Numbered from the stretch's first letter, positions 25,680 to 34,631 are shown. The stretch: 64,000 bases of DNA from Ferdinandcohnia sp036965045 (GCF_036965045.1 NZ_JBALOV010000036.1:1-64000), one strand, 5' to 3'. A program made the numbers and translations. Notes: generated by a model not told the origin, from the letters alone.

Positions 25680-26684
25680 ATGGACATTGTGATAGGAGAA
25701 ATAGCGAAAGAGAGTTTCATTGTGTCTCCTTCAACAAAATGTGAGGAAGTCTATATGACCTTCGAAAAGGAGACTGCCATTGAAGGAATCGTTGTTTGCT
25801 CAGATCGACAACCGGTAGGTTTGGTAATGAAAACACACTTTTTTCAAAGGCTCTCCATCAAATATGGATTTGACCTTTTTATGAAACGAACGATTGATTT
25901 AGTCATGGACCAGGAAATTTTAATTGTGGATTATAGTTTATCTTTAACGGAAGTAAGTTCTCTTGCAATGAGCCGAAAATTAGAGCATTTATATGATGCC
26001 GTCATTGTAACAAAGGATAATACCTTCTTTGGAATCGTTAGCATTCGCGAACTGATTATGAAGCTTTCGGAGATACAGATAAGAAATGCACGCTACTCTA
26101 ACCCTTTAACCGGACTACCGGGTAACAATGTAATAAAAGAGACATTGCAAGAAGTCCTTACATATAAACGATTTAGTGTCTTATATATCGATATTGATTC
26201 CTTTAAAGCCTTTAACGATACATACGGATTTTCAAAGGGAGACGAATTAATTAAAGAAACAGCCATGATTCTAACTGATTCTGTCATGGTCACTGAAAAT
26301 GAGCCATCCTTCATTGGACATATTGGTGGAGATGATTTTATAGCAACTATTCCACATTATCACTATCAATCCATATGCGAAAACATTATCGCTGGGTTTA
26401 CAGACTCGCTAAAGATTTTTTATTCACAGGAGGATCTTTTACAAGGGTATGTTACTGGAGTAAGTAGACAAGGTGTCTTCGAAAAATTACCTTTGGCAAG
26501 TATCTCAATTGCAGTCATTCACAATAGAAAAAGAGCCATTACATCGCTCGAACAATTAAGCTTGGAGTCAGCAAAAGTAAAAAGCTGCTGCAAAACAATA
26601 AAAAATAGCGTCTATCTTACATTAGACGATTTTGATGACCAAACAAAAGAGTTAACGCTAATTGGTCGTGAATATTTACCTTAG
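25680..26684 (+). CDS. CBS-pair plus GGDEF-domain protein (putative diguanylate cyclase)
   Basis: 334 residues. The first 130 or so form two CBS repeats (CSDRQPVGLVMKTHFF; VTKDNTFFGIVSIREL), followed by a GGDEF domain opening NPLTGLPGNNVI. The signature is GGDDF at 216-220, a conservative variant, with the metal-site YIDIDSFKAFND intact, so activity is plausible. The RxxD inhibitory site is absent. CBS pairs usually sense adenine nucleotides. Its end overlaps the convergent EAL gene by 68 bp. The upstream gap 25401-25679 is A/T-rich with no gene. Confidence 0.9.
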   Translation: MDIVIGEIAKESFIVSPSTKCEEVYMTFEKETAIEGIVVCSDRQPVGLVMKTHFFQRLSIKYGFDLFMKRTIDLVMDQEILIVDYSLSLTEVSSLAMSRKLEHLYDAVIVTKDNTFFGIVSIRELIMKLSEIQIRNARYSNPLTGLPGNNVIKETLQEVLTYKRFSVLYIDIDSFKAFNDTYGFSKGDELIKETAMILTDSVMVTENEPSFIGHIGGDDFIATIPHYHYQSICENIIAGFTDSLKIFYSQEDLLQGYVTGVSRQGVFEKLPLASISIAVIHNRKRAITSLEQLSLESAKVKSCCKTIKNSVYLTLDDFDDQTKELTLIGREYLP

Positions 26685-27516
26685 GCATACTTCCCTGCTG
26701 TAGCTTTTGACTTGGTCTGCCAAGTGCAAACCCCTGCCCCATGTGTACATCTATACTTTGTAAAAACTCCAGTTCGTCATCTGTTTCAATACCTTCAGCA
26801 ATGATTTTCGTTCCCACCTGTGTCGCGTATTTTACCAAAAGCTTCACTAGGTGCTGGTTTTCTCGATGACAGTGAATGTTCCGTATAAGTGACTTATCAA
26901 GCTTAATAAATTCAGGCTTTAAGTATACTAGGGTCTGTAAGCTATTGTATCCGGTCCCCGCATCATCAACCGCGATTCGGAAGCCTTGTTGTCGATAATG
27001 CTCAATCAGTTCTTTAAATAGATTATAATTTTTAACAGATTGTTTTTCCGTTAATTCTAATACAATTTGGTTTGGGGATAGATTATATTTTTCAAGCAAT
27101 TCCATCGTAATCCCACTACGCCAACAAGGGTCTGCCAATACCTGTGTTTGGATATTAAGAAACACAAGTGGATCCCTGCATTCATTTTGCTTATGTACCT
27201 GCTCTGCAAATCGTTCGATTGAAAGATTTCTCAAGAACTGTTCGACCATCACTACATAAGAGCTTTCCCCAACATAGTCATAAAAGGTTTCAGTTGTTGG
27301 AAAATGCACGGTGCTTTCAGGTCTGTTCAATATTTCAAAACCTTCTGTAGAGCCTTCCTTAAGGGAAAGTATAGGTTGAAACATAGTTTTTACTTTTGAT
27401 TTATGCATGAGTAATTTAAGATCTTCATCCCGTTTGTATTCTTGGTATAATGTGGCCCTTTTCTTTTTTAAAAAAGCAAGAAAGTGTATTAAATTACGTA
27501 AATGATTTGTTTTCAT
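26617..27516 (-). CDS. EAL-domain protein (putative c-di-GMP phosphodiesterase)
   Basis: 299 residues, a stand-alone EAL domain after a short N-terminal helix. The active-site set is present: GFEILNR with Glu61 in place of the classic EAL, VFLNIQT, LELTEKQ, VDDAGTGYNSL, IKLDKSLI, IIAEGIET and GQGFALGRP. So despite the EIL variant it should bind metal and cut c-di-GMP. It faces the GGDEF gene and overlaps its end by 68 bp. Confidence 0.92.
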   Translation of the reverse strand: MKTNHLRNLIHFLAFLKKKRATLYQEYKRDEDLKLLMHKSKVKTMFQPILSLKEGSTEGFEILNRPESTVHFPTTETFYDYVGESSYVVMVEQFLRNLSIERFAEQVHKQNECRDPLVFLNIQTQVLADPCWRSGITMELLEKYNLSPNQIVLELTEKQSVKNYNLFKELIEHYRQQGFRIAVDDAGTGYNSLQTLVYLKPEFIKLDKSLIRNIHCHRENQHLVKLLVKYATQVGTKIIAEGIETDDELEFLQSIDVHMGQGFALGRPSQKLQQGSMPKVNIHDQLALTLLFGHQNRLM

Positions 27517-27611
27517 GGGCTCCTACCTTTTGTACAAGATTAACGTGGTGTCTATTTCTATTATAAAGTGTGAACTTTCTTTGAAACGATAAGATTATGT
27601 TAATTTTTTGT

Positions 27612-27645
27612 AAAGAAAAAGGCGCGGAAAACCTCCAAGCCTTTT
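27612..27645 (-). terminator. Terminator after ywmB
   Basis: AAAAGGC pairs with GCCTTTT, with TTTTTC following on the minus strand; the loop is about 15 bases. Confidence 0.6.
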
Positions 27646-27648
27646 ATG

Positions 27649-28356
27649 TTAATATTCCGTTGTAATAATCGGTGTTCCAATCGTTACATCGATTTCATTG
27701 CTCTCTAGGTTTGCTCTTAAACCAATCTGCAAGTTTATTTTTTCCTGCTCTGCTGTCATTAATTCCGATTCAAACGCCTTTGAGTAAGCTGAAATAGAAA
27801 TAAATTTTTCTTCATGAAGCTGTTCCACCGCTTCCGCTTCTGCATCTTCAATAATCCCTGCCGCAACTTCACGTAACTTGTTAGAAGATAACATTACACC
27901 TGATAGTGAATAAAAGGTTTTGCTATCCTCGAAAGTTTCACTAACCCACTGAATCTGCTCTTTGGTTAGCTTTGAACCTTTCACTTCATTTGTAATTGCG
28001 ATCTCGTACTCTCCACTTGATTTGTATGCTTTTAACTTAATGGACTCTGTGATTCCGTATTCATTCGTTTTGTTGCCTTGCCAAACATAATGGCTGTTTT
28101 CTTCCTCAAGAATCGTTTTCCAACTATATGAATCATGATTGCTCATGAATTGTTCAATCTGATTTTTCATATCATGTACATCATTTGCTTGTCCAACCTT
28201 ACCTCGTGATAAAGCCATCCATGCTGTTACTTCAATATTATTTTTATCCGCAAGTATTTTTATCTCTTCTAGATCATTCCTTTGAGTGGCTTGATTATTC
28301 GAGAAAAAACCAGCTAATATCCCAAACGATAGGATTAATGCAATTGTCATCTTCAT
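27649..28356 (-). CDS. ywmB: YwmB family secreted protein
   Basis: 235 residues with an N-terminal signal peptide (about 1-22). The mature part has the mixed alpha/beta pattern of the YwmB/DUF1779 family and ends in IGTPIITTEY, the family's typical C-terminus. The crystal fold is described as TATA-box-binding-protein-like, but no DNA role is implied for an exported protein; the function is unknown. Start at 28356 has GAGGGAC close by. It follows the second permease pair on the same strand with a 93-bp gap. Confidence 0.85.
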   Translation of the reverse strand: MKMTIALILSFGILAGFFSNNQATQRNDLEEIKILADKNNIEVTAWMALSRGKVGQANDVHDMKNQIEQFMSNHDSYSWKTILEEENSHYVWQGNKTNEYGITESIKLKAYKSSGEYEIAITNEVKGSKLTKEQIQWVSETFEDSKTFYSLSGVMLSSNKLREVAAGIIEDAEAEAVEQLHEEKFISISAYSKAFESELMTAEQEKINLQIGLRANLESNEIDVTIGTPIITTEY

Positions 28357-28449
28357 CCGTCCCTCACCTCTTTAACAAGGATAGCCAAGTTTTTTTGTAT
28401 CTATACCTCAAAACTATCATTCTTGTAAAAATACGGATGCCTGCCCTTT

Positions 28450-29331
28450 TCATTTCTTATTTGTTTTCTTTACAAGCCCATTTCCAATTAAATAGAACGA
28501 TAGGACAGTGATCGCAATTAAGAAAATGGCACTAAACGGAATTAATTTCACACCCCACATATCGTTTAAAATGGTGGAGAGTATAAGGGGCCAGGAATCA
28601 GAAGCATTCACTGTATAAATTGCACCGACTGCATCATTTTCGAAAGCCACACTGATAAAAATGCCTACAATCCCAAGCTGGGCAATGAGAAACAAGGTTC
28701 GCCCTAACTCATTTGCAATAAGGGTGATCAATTGTGTCTTCATGTTTGGGTAAAAATACCGTTGTGTTAAACGAAACGGCGAACCACCCGCAACAATACC
28801 AGCCTCATAATAAGGCTTCGTTGCAATCTCACTCACATATTTAAAAATGATATCTCCTACTCTACCAACCTCAATCAGTGCCAAAACTAGAATAAACCAA
28901 AATGGCCGGTTCGGTGAGTATAGAAAGAAAGGAATTCCTACAATCATAACAATAAGAAAAATAGAAGGAATATACGAAAATACCTGATGCCAAATCCGTA
29001 AAACCGCCTTTAGAATCCGAGAGTAAAAGGCCCCCATTCCCAAGAAAGCCCCAATCAAAAACCGGATGATCACCACACTAAAGATAATAAGAAGGGTTTC
29101 TCGAGTTCCAATGACAAGCCTACTTAACAAGTCAACACCCTTACGATCACTCCCCAATAGGAATTCGTTTGATGGCGAAAACGGCGGTGTGATCAATGTC
29201 CCATCTTCATTTTTTAAATATAAATGTTCTGTTAAATCCTCATCAATGTACGGAAGATAAGGGCCAAAAAGGGCCAAGAGTAAAATAAAACTTAAGATGA
29301 GTGTTCCAATTGTTAGGGATGGATTCTTCAT
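28450..29331 (-). CDS. ABC permease, DppC-like, second orphan pair
   Basis: 293 residues, paralogue of 8634-9530. An N-terminal segment is followed by an external part with LGSDRKGVDLLSRLV, then about five segments, and the EAA-type loop YYEAGIVAGGSPFRLTQRYF. Its start overlaps the stop of the DppB-like gene by four bases, so the two are co-translated. No binding protein or ATPase gene is near. Confidence 0.87.
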   Translation of the reverse strand: MKNPSLTIGTLILSFILLLALFGPYLPYIDEDLTEHLYLKNEDGTLITPPFSPSNEFLLGSDRKGVDLLSRLVIGTRETLLIIFSVVIIRFLIGAFLGMGAFYSRILKAVLRIWHQVFSYIPSIFLIVMIVGIPFFLYSPNRPFWFILVLALIEVGRVGDIIFKYVSEIATKPYYEAGIVAGGSPFRLTQRYFYPNMKTQLITLIANELGRTLFLIAQLGIVGIFISVAFENDAVGAIYTVNASDSWPLILSTILNDMWGVKLIPFSAIFLIAITVLSFYLIGNGLVKKTNKK

Positions 29332-30275
29332 GCTTCTTTTCCTTTCGGTGAAACCAATTGACTTAGTAATAGAAAAAACAGATTCGAAACCAGGATTATG
29401 AGCGTAAATACAACCACAAATCCCACCGCACTATTCGTGTTCATGTGAAAATTTGTACCTTCTGCAAATCTACTTGGCGATGCAATTGCTTTGTAAAAAT
29501 AATAAGCAGCTCCACGATAGTTCGTTAGAAATTCCACTATAAATAAATTGGATAAAACATATAAAGTCATCGTATTGCTGTTGATGTTGATTTTCTGTAA
29601 GGCATTCTTCAACATATGAAAGGTAATTGTTTTATATCGCGAAATTCCTTTTGACTTCGCAGTTCTGATGTAATCCTTCGATTCTTCTTCAACAAGACTT
29701 GTATATGTAAGGTTGGCAATCAGAAATAAAGGATACATCGCCAAAAAGAGAATACATACGACAACATTTTCAAGCTTTTCATGCCCATATAAATCAATAT
29801 GCGGGAATTGCCCAATCTCATATAAAAACATAAGTAGAAGCTGAATCCCAATCATAAAAAAGAGATCTGGAACGGATAATACAAACCAGGTCAGCCCACT
29901 CCCCACACCAGTTTTTTTATTTTTTATAAAATAATCAATAACCCCTTTCATGATTCCTAAAAAGAAACCGATCATAATTGCTGGGACAATCAACAAAAGA
30001 CTTCTTCCTGAGGTACTTAACACATGGAGCTCAACTGTATTCCCATCAGAATAAAATCCCAATCCATTATTTTCTTGTAAAAAGGTAAAAAAGTCTTTTA
30101 TGTTATTCACATGCTGTTCTACACTATAGTCATATACAATTTTTTGTATATCTCCATATTTACTAGTCTCATATATGACATCACGCGGAATAAATATCAC
30201 AATTAGGAGCAGAGCTGTTGTAATGCACCACAATACCAATTGTTTACAGGCTACTTTTATAAATGAAGCTATCAT
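29328..30275 (-). CDS. ABC permease, DppB-like, second orphan pair
   Basis: 315 residues, paralogue of 7701-8618; both share GSG-TWF--SVPD and GAAY motifs in the same places. About six membrane segments with a large external loop after the first. EAA-type loop: YIRTAKSKGISRYKTITFHM. First gene of the two-gene unit on the minus strand. The match to the other pair supports ancient duplication within one lineage, on opposite strands 20 kb apart. Confidence 0.87.
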   Translation of the reverse strand: MIASFIKVACKQLVLWCITTALLLIVIFIPRDVIYETSKYGDIQKIVYDYSVEQHVNNIKDFFTFLQENNGLGFYSDGNTVELHVLSTSGRSLLLIVPAIMIGFFLGIMKGVIDYFIKNKKTGVGSGLTWFVLSVPDLFFMIGIQLLLMFLYEIGQFPHIDLYGHEKLENVVVCILFLAMYPLFLIANLTYTSLVEEESKDYIRTAKSKGISRYKTITFHMLKNALQKININSNTMTLYVLSNLFIVEFLTNYRGAAYYFYKAIASPSRFAEGTNFHMNTNSAVGFVVVFTLIILVSNLFFLLLSQLVSPKGKEA

Positions 30276-30448
30276 TAGGTTCTCCGTTTCGTTTACAAAA
30301 ATTAGAAATATACATAAAGTCTACTAAATTACGAATAGTTTAACAACTATACTGAAATAGTTTTTTGTTTACCGCCATTTATTTAACGTATTTGATTTTA
30401 TTTCCTTTTTTCTGTACATTCTATTAAGGATACAAAGGAGGTGTAATG

Positions 30449-30844
30449 ATGAAATCAATTACTGTTTCGTTTCATAAGGAAGATGCGGTTGAAGCAATGA
30501 AAGTCAATATTCTTGAAGAAGAGGATTTTAACCGAGTAACAGAAGGTGGTACGCGTCACCTATTTGAGCTCGATACAAATATCGGGTTTTTTGTCTTTTT
30601 CGATGGCGAAGATGCCGAGGGTAATTTACATTATCTTGCCCTACAATATGAAGAGGAAAGTGAAGACCCTACATACTGCTTCGAATTCGAGATTACGGAT
30701 TTTTATGAATTTATGGCATTGTACCTCAATGACCTTGAGTTCTCAGAAGAGGAATCTGAGGGCGAAGAACAAGAGTATGGTCCAATCCATCATCTTGCCC
30801 ACCTGCTATATCATATTGTTGAAGATGCAAAACAAGCAGTATAA
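30449..30844 (+). CDS. Acidic cytosolic protein, unknown
   Basis: 131 residues, very acidic, especially FSEEESEGEEQEYGP near residue 105. No membrane segment. I do not recognise the family with confidence. The second of two near-adjacent ATGs (30449) has the better spacing, seven bases after GGAGG. A terminator follows at once, so it is monocistronic. Confidence 0.7.
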   Translation: MKSITVSFHKEDAVEAMKVNILEEEDFNRVTEGGTRHLFELDTNIGFFVFFDGEDAEGNLHYLALQYEEESEDPTYCFEFEITDFYEFMALYLNDLEFSEEESEGEEQEYGPIHHLAHLLYHIVEDAKQAV

Positions 30845-30847
30845 CAA

Positions 30848-30876
30848 GAAAGGCCACAACTTTGTGGTCTTTTTTC
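30848..30876 (+). terminator. Terminator after acidic protein gene
   Basis: GGCCACAA pairs with TTGTGGTC (one G-T), ending in a run of T. Confidence 0.8.
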
Positions 30877-30946
30877 CTTTTCAAAAGGAATTTTGTATGA
30901 AAAAATAGAGGTAGAATACAATGGAAAAGCCGAGGTGGGTGATAAC

Positions 30947-31600
30947 TTGTTTCTCAATATCCTTTTTACGATAATTTTTATACTGGGCGTGTATTATTTA
31001 ATTCAATACAGAATTAGCATCAAAAAGGCTGTCGATCTTTCAAAAGAGGCGCTTTTCCCGCAAACGGAAGATGAATTTCATGGCATTTTTATTCCTACTG
31101 AATATAAGGAAATGGAACCACTCTCTAAATCAACGAAATCTTATAAATTTGTCAAATGGGGCACTGTTGTTGCCATTGCGTTCCTTATGGGGCTACTGTT
31201 GCTCATCCTAACAACTGATTTTCTAGGGTCTTCTTTCTTCTCGTTGGCGTATCTCTTTTTTGCTATTATCAGTGCTGTTCGCCACAGAGGAAATCTATTT
31301 ATATTGCCAAAAGGGATCATCCTCCAAGGTAGATATTTTTCTTACAGCCGGGTCAAGGAATATAAGGTCGAACGAATTATACGTTGGCACGATTTATATG
31401 GTATCAATGACCGCATGAATTTCGGCTATAAACTAACGATTAAGGTAAAAGGAATTTTTCCATTTGTCAATTTCGTTGTTATCGAAAAAGAAGCCCACCT
31501 TGAAAGAATCTTGGAATTGCTGGAAACGCACGGTGTCCAAGGGGAAAAAATCGCGGACTCCACTCAGCAATCCACCCCAAACATTTCAACAAAATCGTAA
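30947..31600 (+). CDS. Membrane protein with a PH-like C-terminal domain, unknown
   Basis: About 217 residues from TTG 30947; a TTG at 30893 would give 235. One hydrophobic segment lies at the N-terminus and two more (about residues 75-120) precede a cytoplasmic C-terminal part with ILPKGIILQGRYFSYSRVKEYKVERI, which has the strand pattern of a bacterial PH domain. I prefer 30947 because GAGGTG lies upstream; the earlier start has its site too close. Function unknown. Confidence 0.6.
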   Translation: MFLNILFTIIFILGVYYLIQYRISIKKAVDLSKEALFPQTEDEFHGIFIPTEYKEMEPLSKSTKSYKFVKWGTVVAIAFLMGLLLLILTTDFLGSSFFSLAYLFFAIISAVRHRGNLFILPKGIILQGRYFSYSRVKEYKVERIIRWHDLYGINDRMNFGYKLTIKVKGIFPFVNFVVIEKEAHLERILELLETHGVQGEKIADSTQQSTPNISTKS

Positions 31601-31634
31601 TGCACTAGGCTTTTAGCCTGGTGTTTTTTTATTT

Positions 31635-31751
31635 CTATTCGTTCGTATCTTCAATCGGTAAATCGATTTCGAAAGGCTGTATTCGAATGTATACCCGTGA
31701 TGTGGAGGAGTTAGCCCGCTTAATTCCAATTGGTACCCCGTTTTCATCCAT
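31635..31751 (-). CDS. Possible 38-residue ORF
   Basis: ATG with TTAAGG immediately before it, 38 codons, stop TAG. The product reads MDENGVPIGIKRANSST at its start and ends in a strand-rich segment with EIDLPIEDTNE. Codon use looks protein-like, but the ribosome site is too close to the ATG. It may be a short gene or a remnant of a longer one whose upstream part is lost; a stop lies ten codons upstream in frame. It is otherwise the only content of the gap before the SOS-type promoter. Confidence 0.3.
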   Translation of the reverse strand: MDENGVPIGIKRANSSTSRVYIRIQPFEIDLPIEDTNE

Positions 31752-31791
31752 CCTTAATTTTGCAAAAAGAGAATAAACGTTCTATTTTTAG

Positions 31792-31821
31792 TTGATAATA
31801 GAATATATGTTCGTATATAAT
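31792..31821 (+). promoter_or_regulatory. Promoter with LexA/DinR-type box in the spacer
   Basis: TTGATA (31792-31797), an 18-bp spacer and TATAAT (31816-31821). AGAATATATGTTCG at 31800-31813, between the two elements, matches the Bacillus DinR/LexA consensus CGAACRNRYGTTYG at 12 of 14 positions. A weaker second box lies at 31770-31783, centred 30 bp upstream. This layout predicts repression by LexA and induction by DNA damage. Confidence 0.65.
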
Positions 31822-31841
31822 AAAAAAAAGGAGATGATTAT

Positions 31842-32069
31842 ATGCGCGGGATGTTACAGCGTGCCAGGCTTCAGCACACACCAATCGAAATCATCTATAT
31901 GTCTCATAGTGGAATTCTTACACAACGGCAAATTCAGGTTTTAGATATCCAAGAAACTACAATCAAAGCCTATTGCCTGCTTCGTAATAAAAATCGAACC
32001 TTTAAAATAGATAGCATACTATCAGCAGCAGTACCGAGGAAAAAAGGAGTTGTTAAATTTGCAAATTAG
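31842..32069 (+). CDS. Mini WYL-like domain protein
   Basis: 75 residues made almost wholly of a short SH3-like barrel of the WYL type: IEIIYMSHSGILTQRQI, then YCLLRNKNRTFKIDSILSA. WYL domains bind nucleic acid or ligands and regulate DNA-damage and defence genes. Here there is no attached helix-turn-helix; the next gene, overlapping by 11 bp, encodes one. AAAGGAG precedes the ATG. Stand-alone versions are known in Bacillus, but their role is not. Confidence 0.75.
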   Translation: MRGMLQRARLQHTPIEIIYMSHSGILTQRQIQVLDIQETTIKAYCLLRNKNRTFKIDSILSAAVPRKKGVVKFAN

Positions 32070-32310
32070 AACATTACAAATGCGAATGGAGCATACCGAA
32101 AAAGAAATACTTGAGCAAATCGAAAAATACTTGAGGAAGCACCACGAAGCTCCGACAATGCGTGAGCTTTCAAGGCTTTGCACATCTGTGAACTCGACAA
32201 GTACAATCAAAGCATATCTTGATCGCCTTAGCGAAAAAGGCATTCTGCATTATGAGCCGAAAAAACCAAGGTCTATTACCTTAAAAAAAGAACTACCCCA
32301 AGCAAAATAA
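32059..32310 (+). CDS. LexA-type DNA-binding domain without peptidase
   Basis: 83 residues from TTG 32059, nine bases after GGAG. The sequence matches the LexA N-terminal winged helix: TEKEILEQIEKYL, APTMRELSRLC, and TIKAYLDRLSEKGILHYE. The self-cleaving peptidase half of LexA is absent; the frame ends soon after the wing. So it could bind a LexA-like site but could not be removed by RecA-stimulated cleavage. It is co-transcribed and translationally coupled with the WYL protein. Confidence 0.8.
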   Translation: MQIRTLQMRMEHTEKEILEQIEKYLRKHHEAPTMRELSRLCTSVNSTSTIKAYLDRLSEKGILHYEPKKPRSITLKKELPQAK

Positions 32311-32332
32311 GGGTAGTTCTGGTTCTAATATT

Positions 32333-32701
32333 CTAAAGCTTTTCATCTACATCTGAGGTATCAACATCATCGCCAAACCAATCAACTAGCTTTGCCTTAG
32401 CCTTTGCTTTGACGTCTTCATCGATATGCATGGCGACTTGGAAAAGCGCAACACCTAAAGCACCAAGATCATCTGTAAACCCAATACCAACAGCGAGGTC
32501 TGGAATGAGGTCAACCGGAAAAATAAAGTATCCTAATGCAGCAAGAATCGTCACCCTTGCTTTAGCAGGGAGATTTGGCTTTTGTAGCACATAGTAAAGC
32601 AAAAGTGCCGTGTACACAACCGAATGACCTGCTCTTAGCGCAAACTTTTTTAGTTTTTCCCAAAATTTATCGTCCGAATAATGCTTTTCCATTTCATCCA
32701 T
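32333..32701 (-). CDS. YkvA family (DUF1232) membrane protein
   Basis: 122 residues. The DUF1232 core is visible as AALGYFIFPVDLIPDLAVGIGFTDD, with one or two membrane segments and an acidic C-terminal tail. Function unknown. GGGGGA precedes the ATG. A hairpin at 32289-32320 (AGAACTACCC/GGGTAGTTCT) lies between it and the convergent LexA-domain gene, overlapping the latter's end. Confidence 0.88.
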   Translation of the reverse strand: MDEMEKHYSDDKFWEKLKKFALRAGHSVVYTALLLYYVLQKPNLPAKARVTILAALGYFIFPVDLIPDLAVGIGFTDDLGALGVALFQVAMHIDEDVKAKAKAKLVDWFGDDVDTSDVDEKL

Positions 32702-32840
32702 GTGAATCCCCCATTTTTATAATCTAACTCTTTACTTCTATTGTACTACAGAGGTAAACAAATGAATCATTGAACAGGCTTTAAAATTTTTCACCTTTCC
32801 TTAGGTTATGCTGCGAATCTGTTTTTACACATACATGGTC

Positions 32841-34631
32841 TTAAAAACTCTTTTCAAGCTCATCTACCAATGAACCAACATAGGCAACTGCCTTTTTAAT
32901 TGGCTCCGGTGTTGACATATCCACTCCAGCAAGTTTCATTAACTCAAGTGGTTTCATTGTCCCACCTGCTTTTAATGCAGATAGCCAACGTTCTACCGCA
33001 GGTTGACCTTCTTCTTGAATCATTTGGGAGGCTGCTGTTGAAGCAGTTAACCCAGCGGAATACGTATATGGATATAAGCCCATATAATAATGTGGCTGAC
33101 GCATCCATGTTAGCGCAGCTAAATCATCCATTTCGACTTCCTCTCCCCAGAATGCGGAAAGTAACTCTGTTTTTTGGTCACATAAAATATTGGCTGTAAT
33201 TGGGGTGCCGTTATGTGCTAACTCATAGATTCGTCGTTGCAATTCGCCTTCAAGAATATGTGTAACAAAATTATGGTAATAGGTGCCTAAGGATTGTAAA
33301 ATGACCCAACGCTTCATTCGATTATCATTCGACTGGGACAACATATGTCTGCTTAGCAACATCTCATTCATCGTCGATGGCGCCTCGATAAAATATCGTG
33401 AAGGACGTGTGTTTGAGATTCGCTGATTGCGGCCAGCTAACACAAAGTGCCCAGCATGTCCTAATTCATGAGCGAGGGTAAATGTGTTTCGCATTGAATT
33501 ATTCCAGGTCATTAATATGTACGGATGGGCGCCATAGGGGCTTGAACAAAATGCACCAGATCGCTTTCCGATATTATCGGCTAAGTCAACCCATCGGTTT
33601 TGAATCCCTTCTTCCATAATTTCAACATACTCCGGTCCCATCACCTGTAAGGCATCCAGCACTAACTTTGAGGCCTCTTCATATGTAACCTCAGGGTCGA
33701 AACCTGGATCAAGTGGTGCCTTTAAATCACTATAATACATTTTTTCAAGCCCTAAAACGCGTTGCTTTAGTTTTGCAAGACGTCGCATGTGTGGAGCTAA
33801 TTCCGTTTGAATCGTATGTAACTGATTGTGGTACATTTCTTGAGTTACCTCTTGTTCTTCTAAGAGCATCTCTGTTACAGAATCATACCCGCGTAAGCGC
33901 GCTTCAATGACTTGCTTCTTAACTTCTGTTGCATAGGTGGCTGCATACGTGTTTTTATATTTAGCCAGTGTTTCAGCAAAAGCCGCAGATCCCTTACGTC
34001 GCCATTCTGTATTAGCGGAGTCCTCATATTTCGGGAAAGAGTTGAAGGTCAGCGGATGCTCAACCCCATCATCCGTCGTAAATGATGAAAACTGCATATC
34101 TGATGTCTTACTTCTTTGATAAATCATATACGGAGAATCCATAATCTCACCAAAAGCTGCTAATACTTCTTCAGCATCCGGGGAAAGTGTATGTTCCTTC
34201 GCTTCGAGTATATCTGTTAACGTTTTTTGGAATTCCTGTAAGCCAGGCTCCTCTTTTATATAGGCTTTGATTGTTTCAGCGTCTAGTGCAAGCAATTCTG
34301 ATGTTATAAATGACAGACTTGCTTTCACATTTGAGATTAAGGATGCTGCTCTGGCTGAGTTTTCCTGATAAACAGAATTTGTCCCATCAACCGACATGTG
34401 TAAATCTGCATAGCTCACAACACGCATCACTCTTTCCTGCAAAGCATCCTTTGCCACTAAGCAGTCAAACAATGTTTTTGCCGTCGTACCAACAGATCCC
34501 TTGAATTGTGTAACAGTTTGAATGTCCGATTGTAAGGATTCAAGTTCCTTCTCCCATGCTTCGTCTGTTTCAAATAAATCGTGTAGGTTCCATGTTTGTT
34601 CAACAGGAACCTCTGAACGTAATAATGCCAT
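32841..34631 (-). CDS. pepF: Oligoendopeptidase F (M3 family zinc peptidase)
   Basis: 596-residue cytosolic peptidase that degrades short peptides. The zinc motif HELGH is at about 388-392 (LAHELGHAGHF), with the third ligand region EAPSTMNE following. Length and N-terminal sequence (EQTWNLHDLFETDEAW) are typical of PepF. The longer frame adds 25 residues without support; AGGGGG precedes the ATG at 34631. No motif is altered. Confidence 0.95.
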   Translation of the reverse strand: MALLRSEVPVEQTWNLHDLFETDEAWEKELESLQSDIQTVTQFKGSVGTTAKTLFDCLVAKDALQERVMRVVSYADLHMSVDGTNSVYQENSARAASLISNVKASLSFITSELLALDAETIKAYIKEEPGLQEFQKTLTDILEAKEHTLSPDAEEVLAAFGEIMDSPYMIYQRSKTSDMQFSSFTTDDGVEHPLTFNSFPKYEDSANTEWRRKGSAAFAETLAKYKNTYAATYATEVKKQVIEARLRGYDSVTEMLLEEQEVTQEMYHNQLHTIQTELAPHMRRLAKLKQRVLGLEKMYYSDLKAPLDPGFDPEVTYEEASKLVLDALQVMGPEYVEIMEEGIQNRWVDLADNIGKRSGAFCSSPYGAHPYILMTWNNSMRNTFTLAHELGHAGHFVLAGRNQRISNTRPSRYFIEAPSTMNEMLLSRHMLSQSNDNRMKRWVILQSLGTYYHNFVTHILEGELQRRIYELAHNGTPITANILCDQKTELLSAFWGEEVEMDDLAALTWMRQPHYYMGLYPYTYSAGLTASTAASQMIQEEGQPAVERWLSALKAGGTMKPLELMKLAGVDMSTPEPIKKAVAYVGSLVDELEKSF

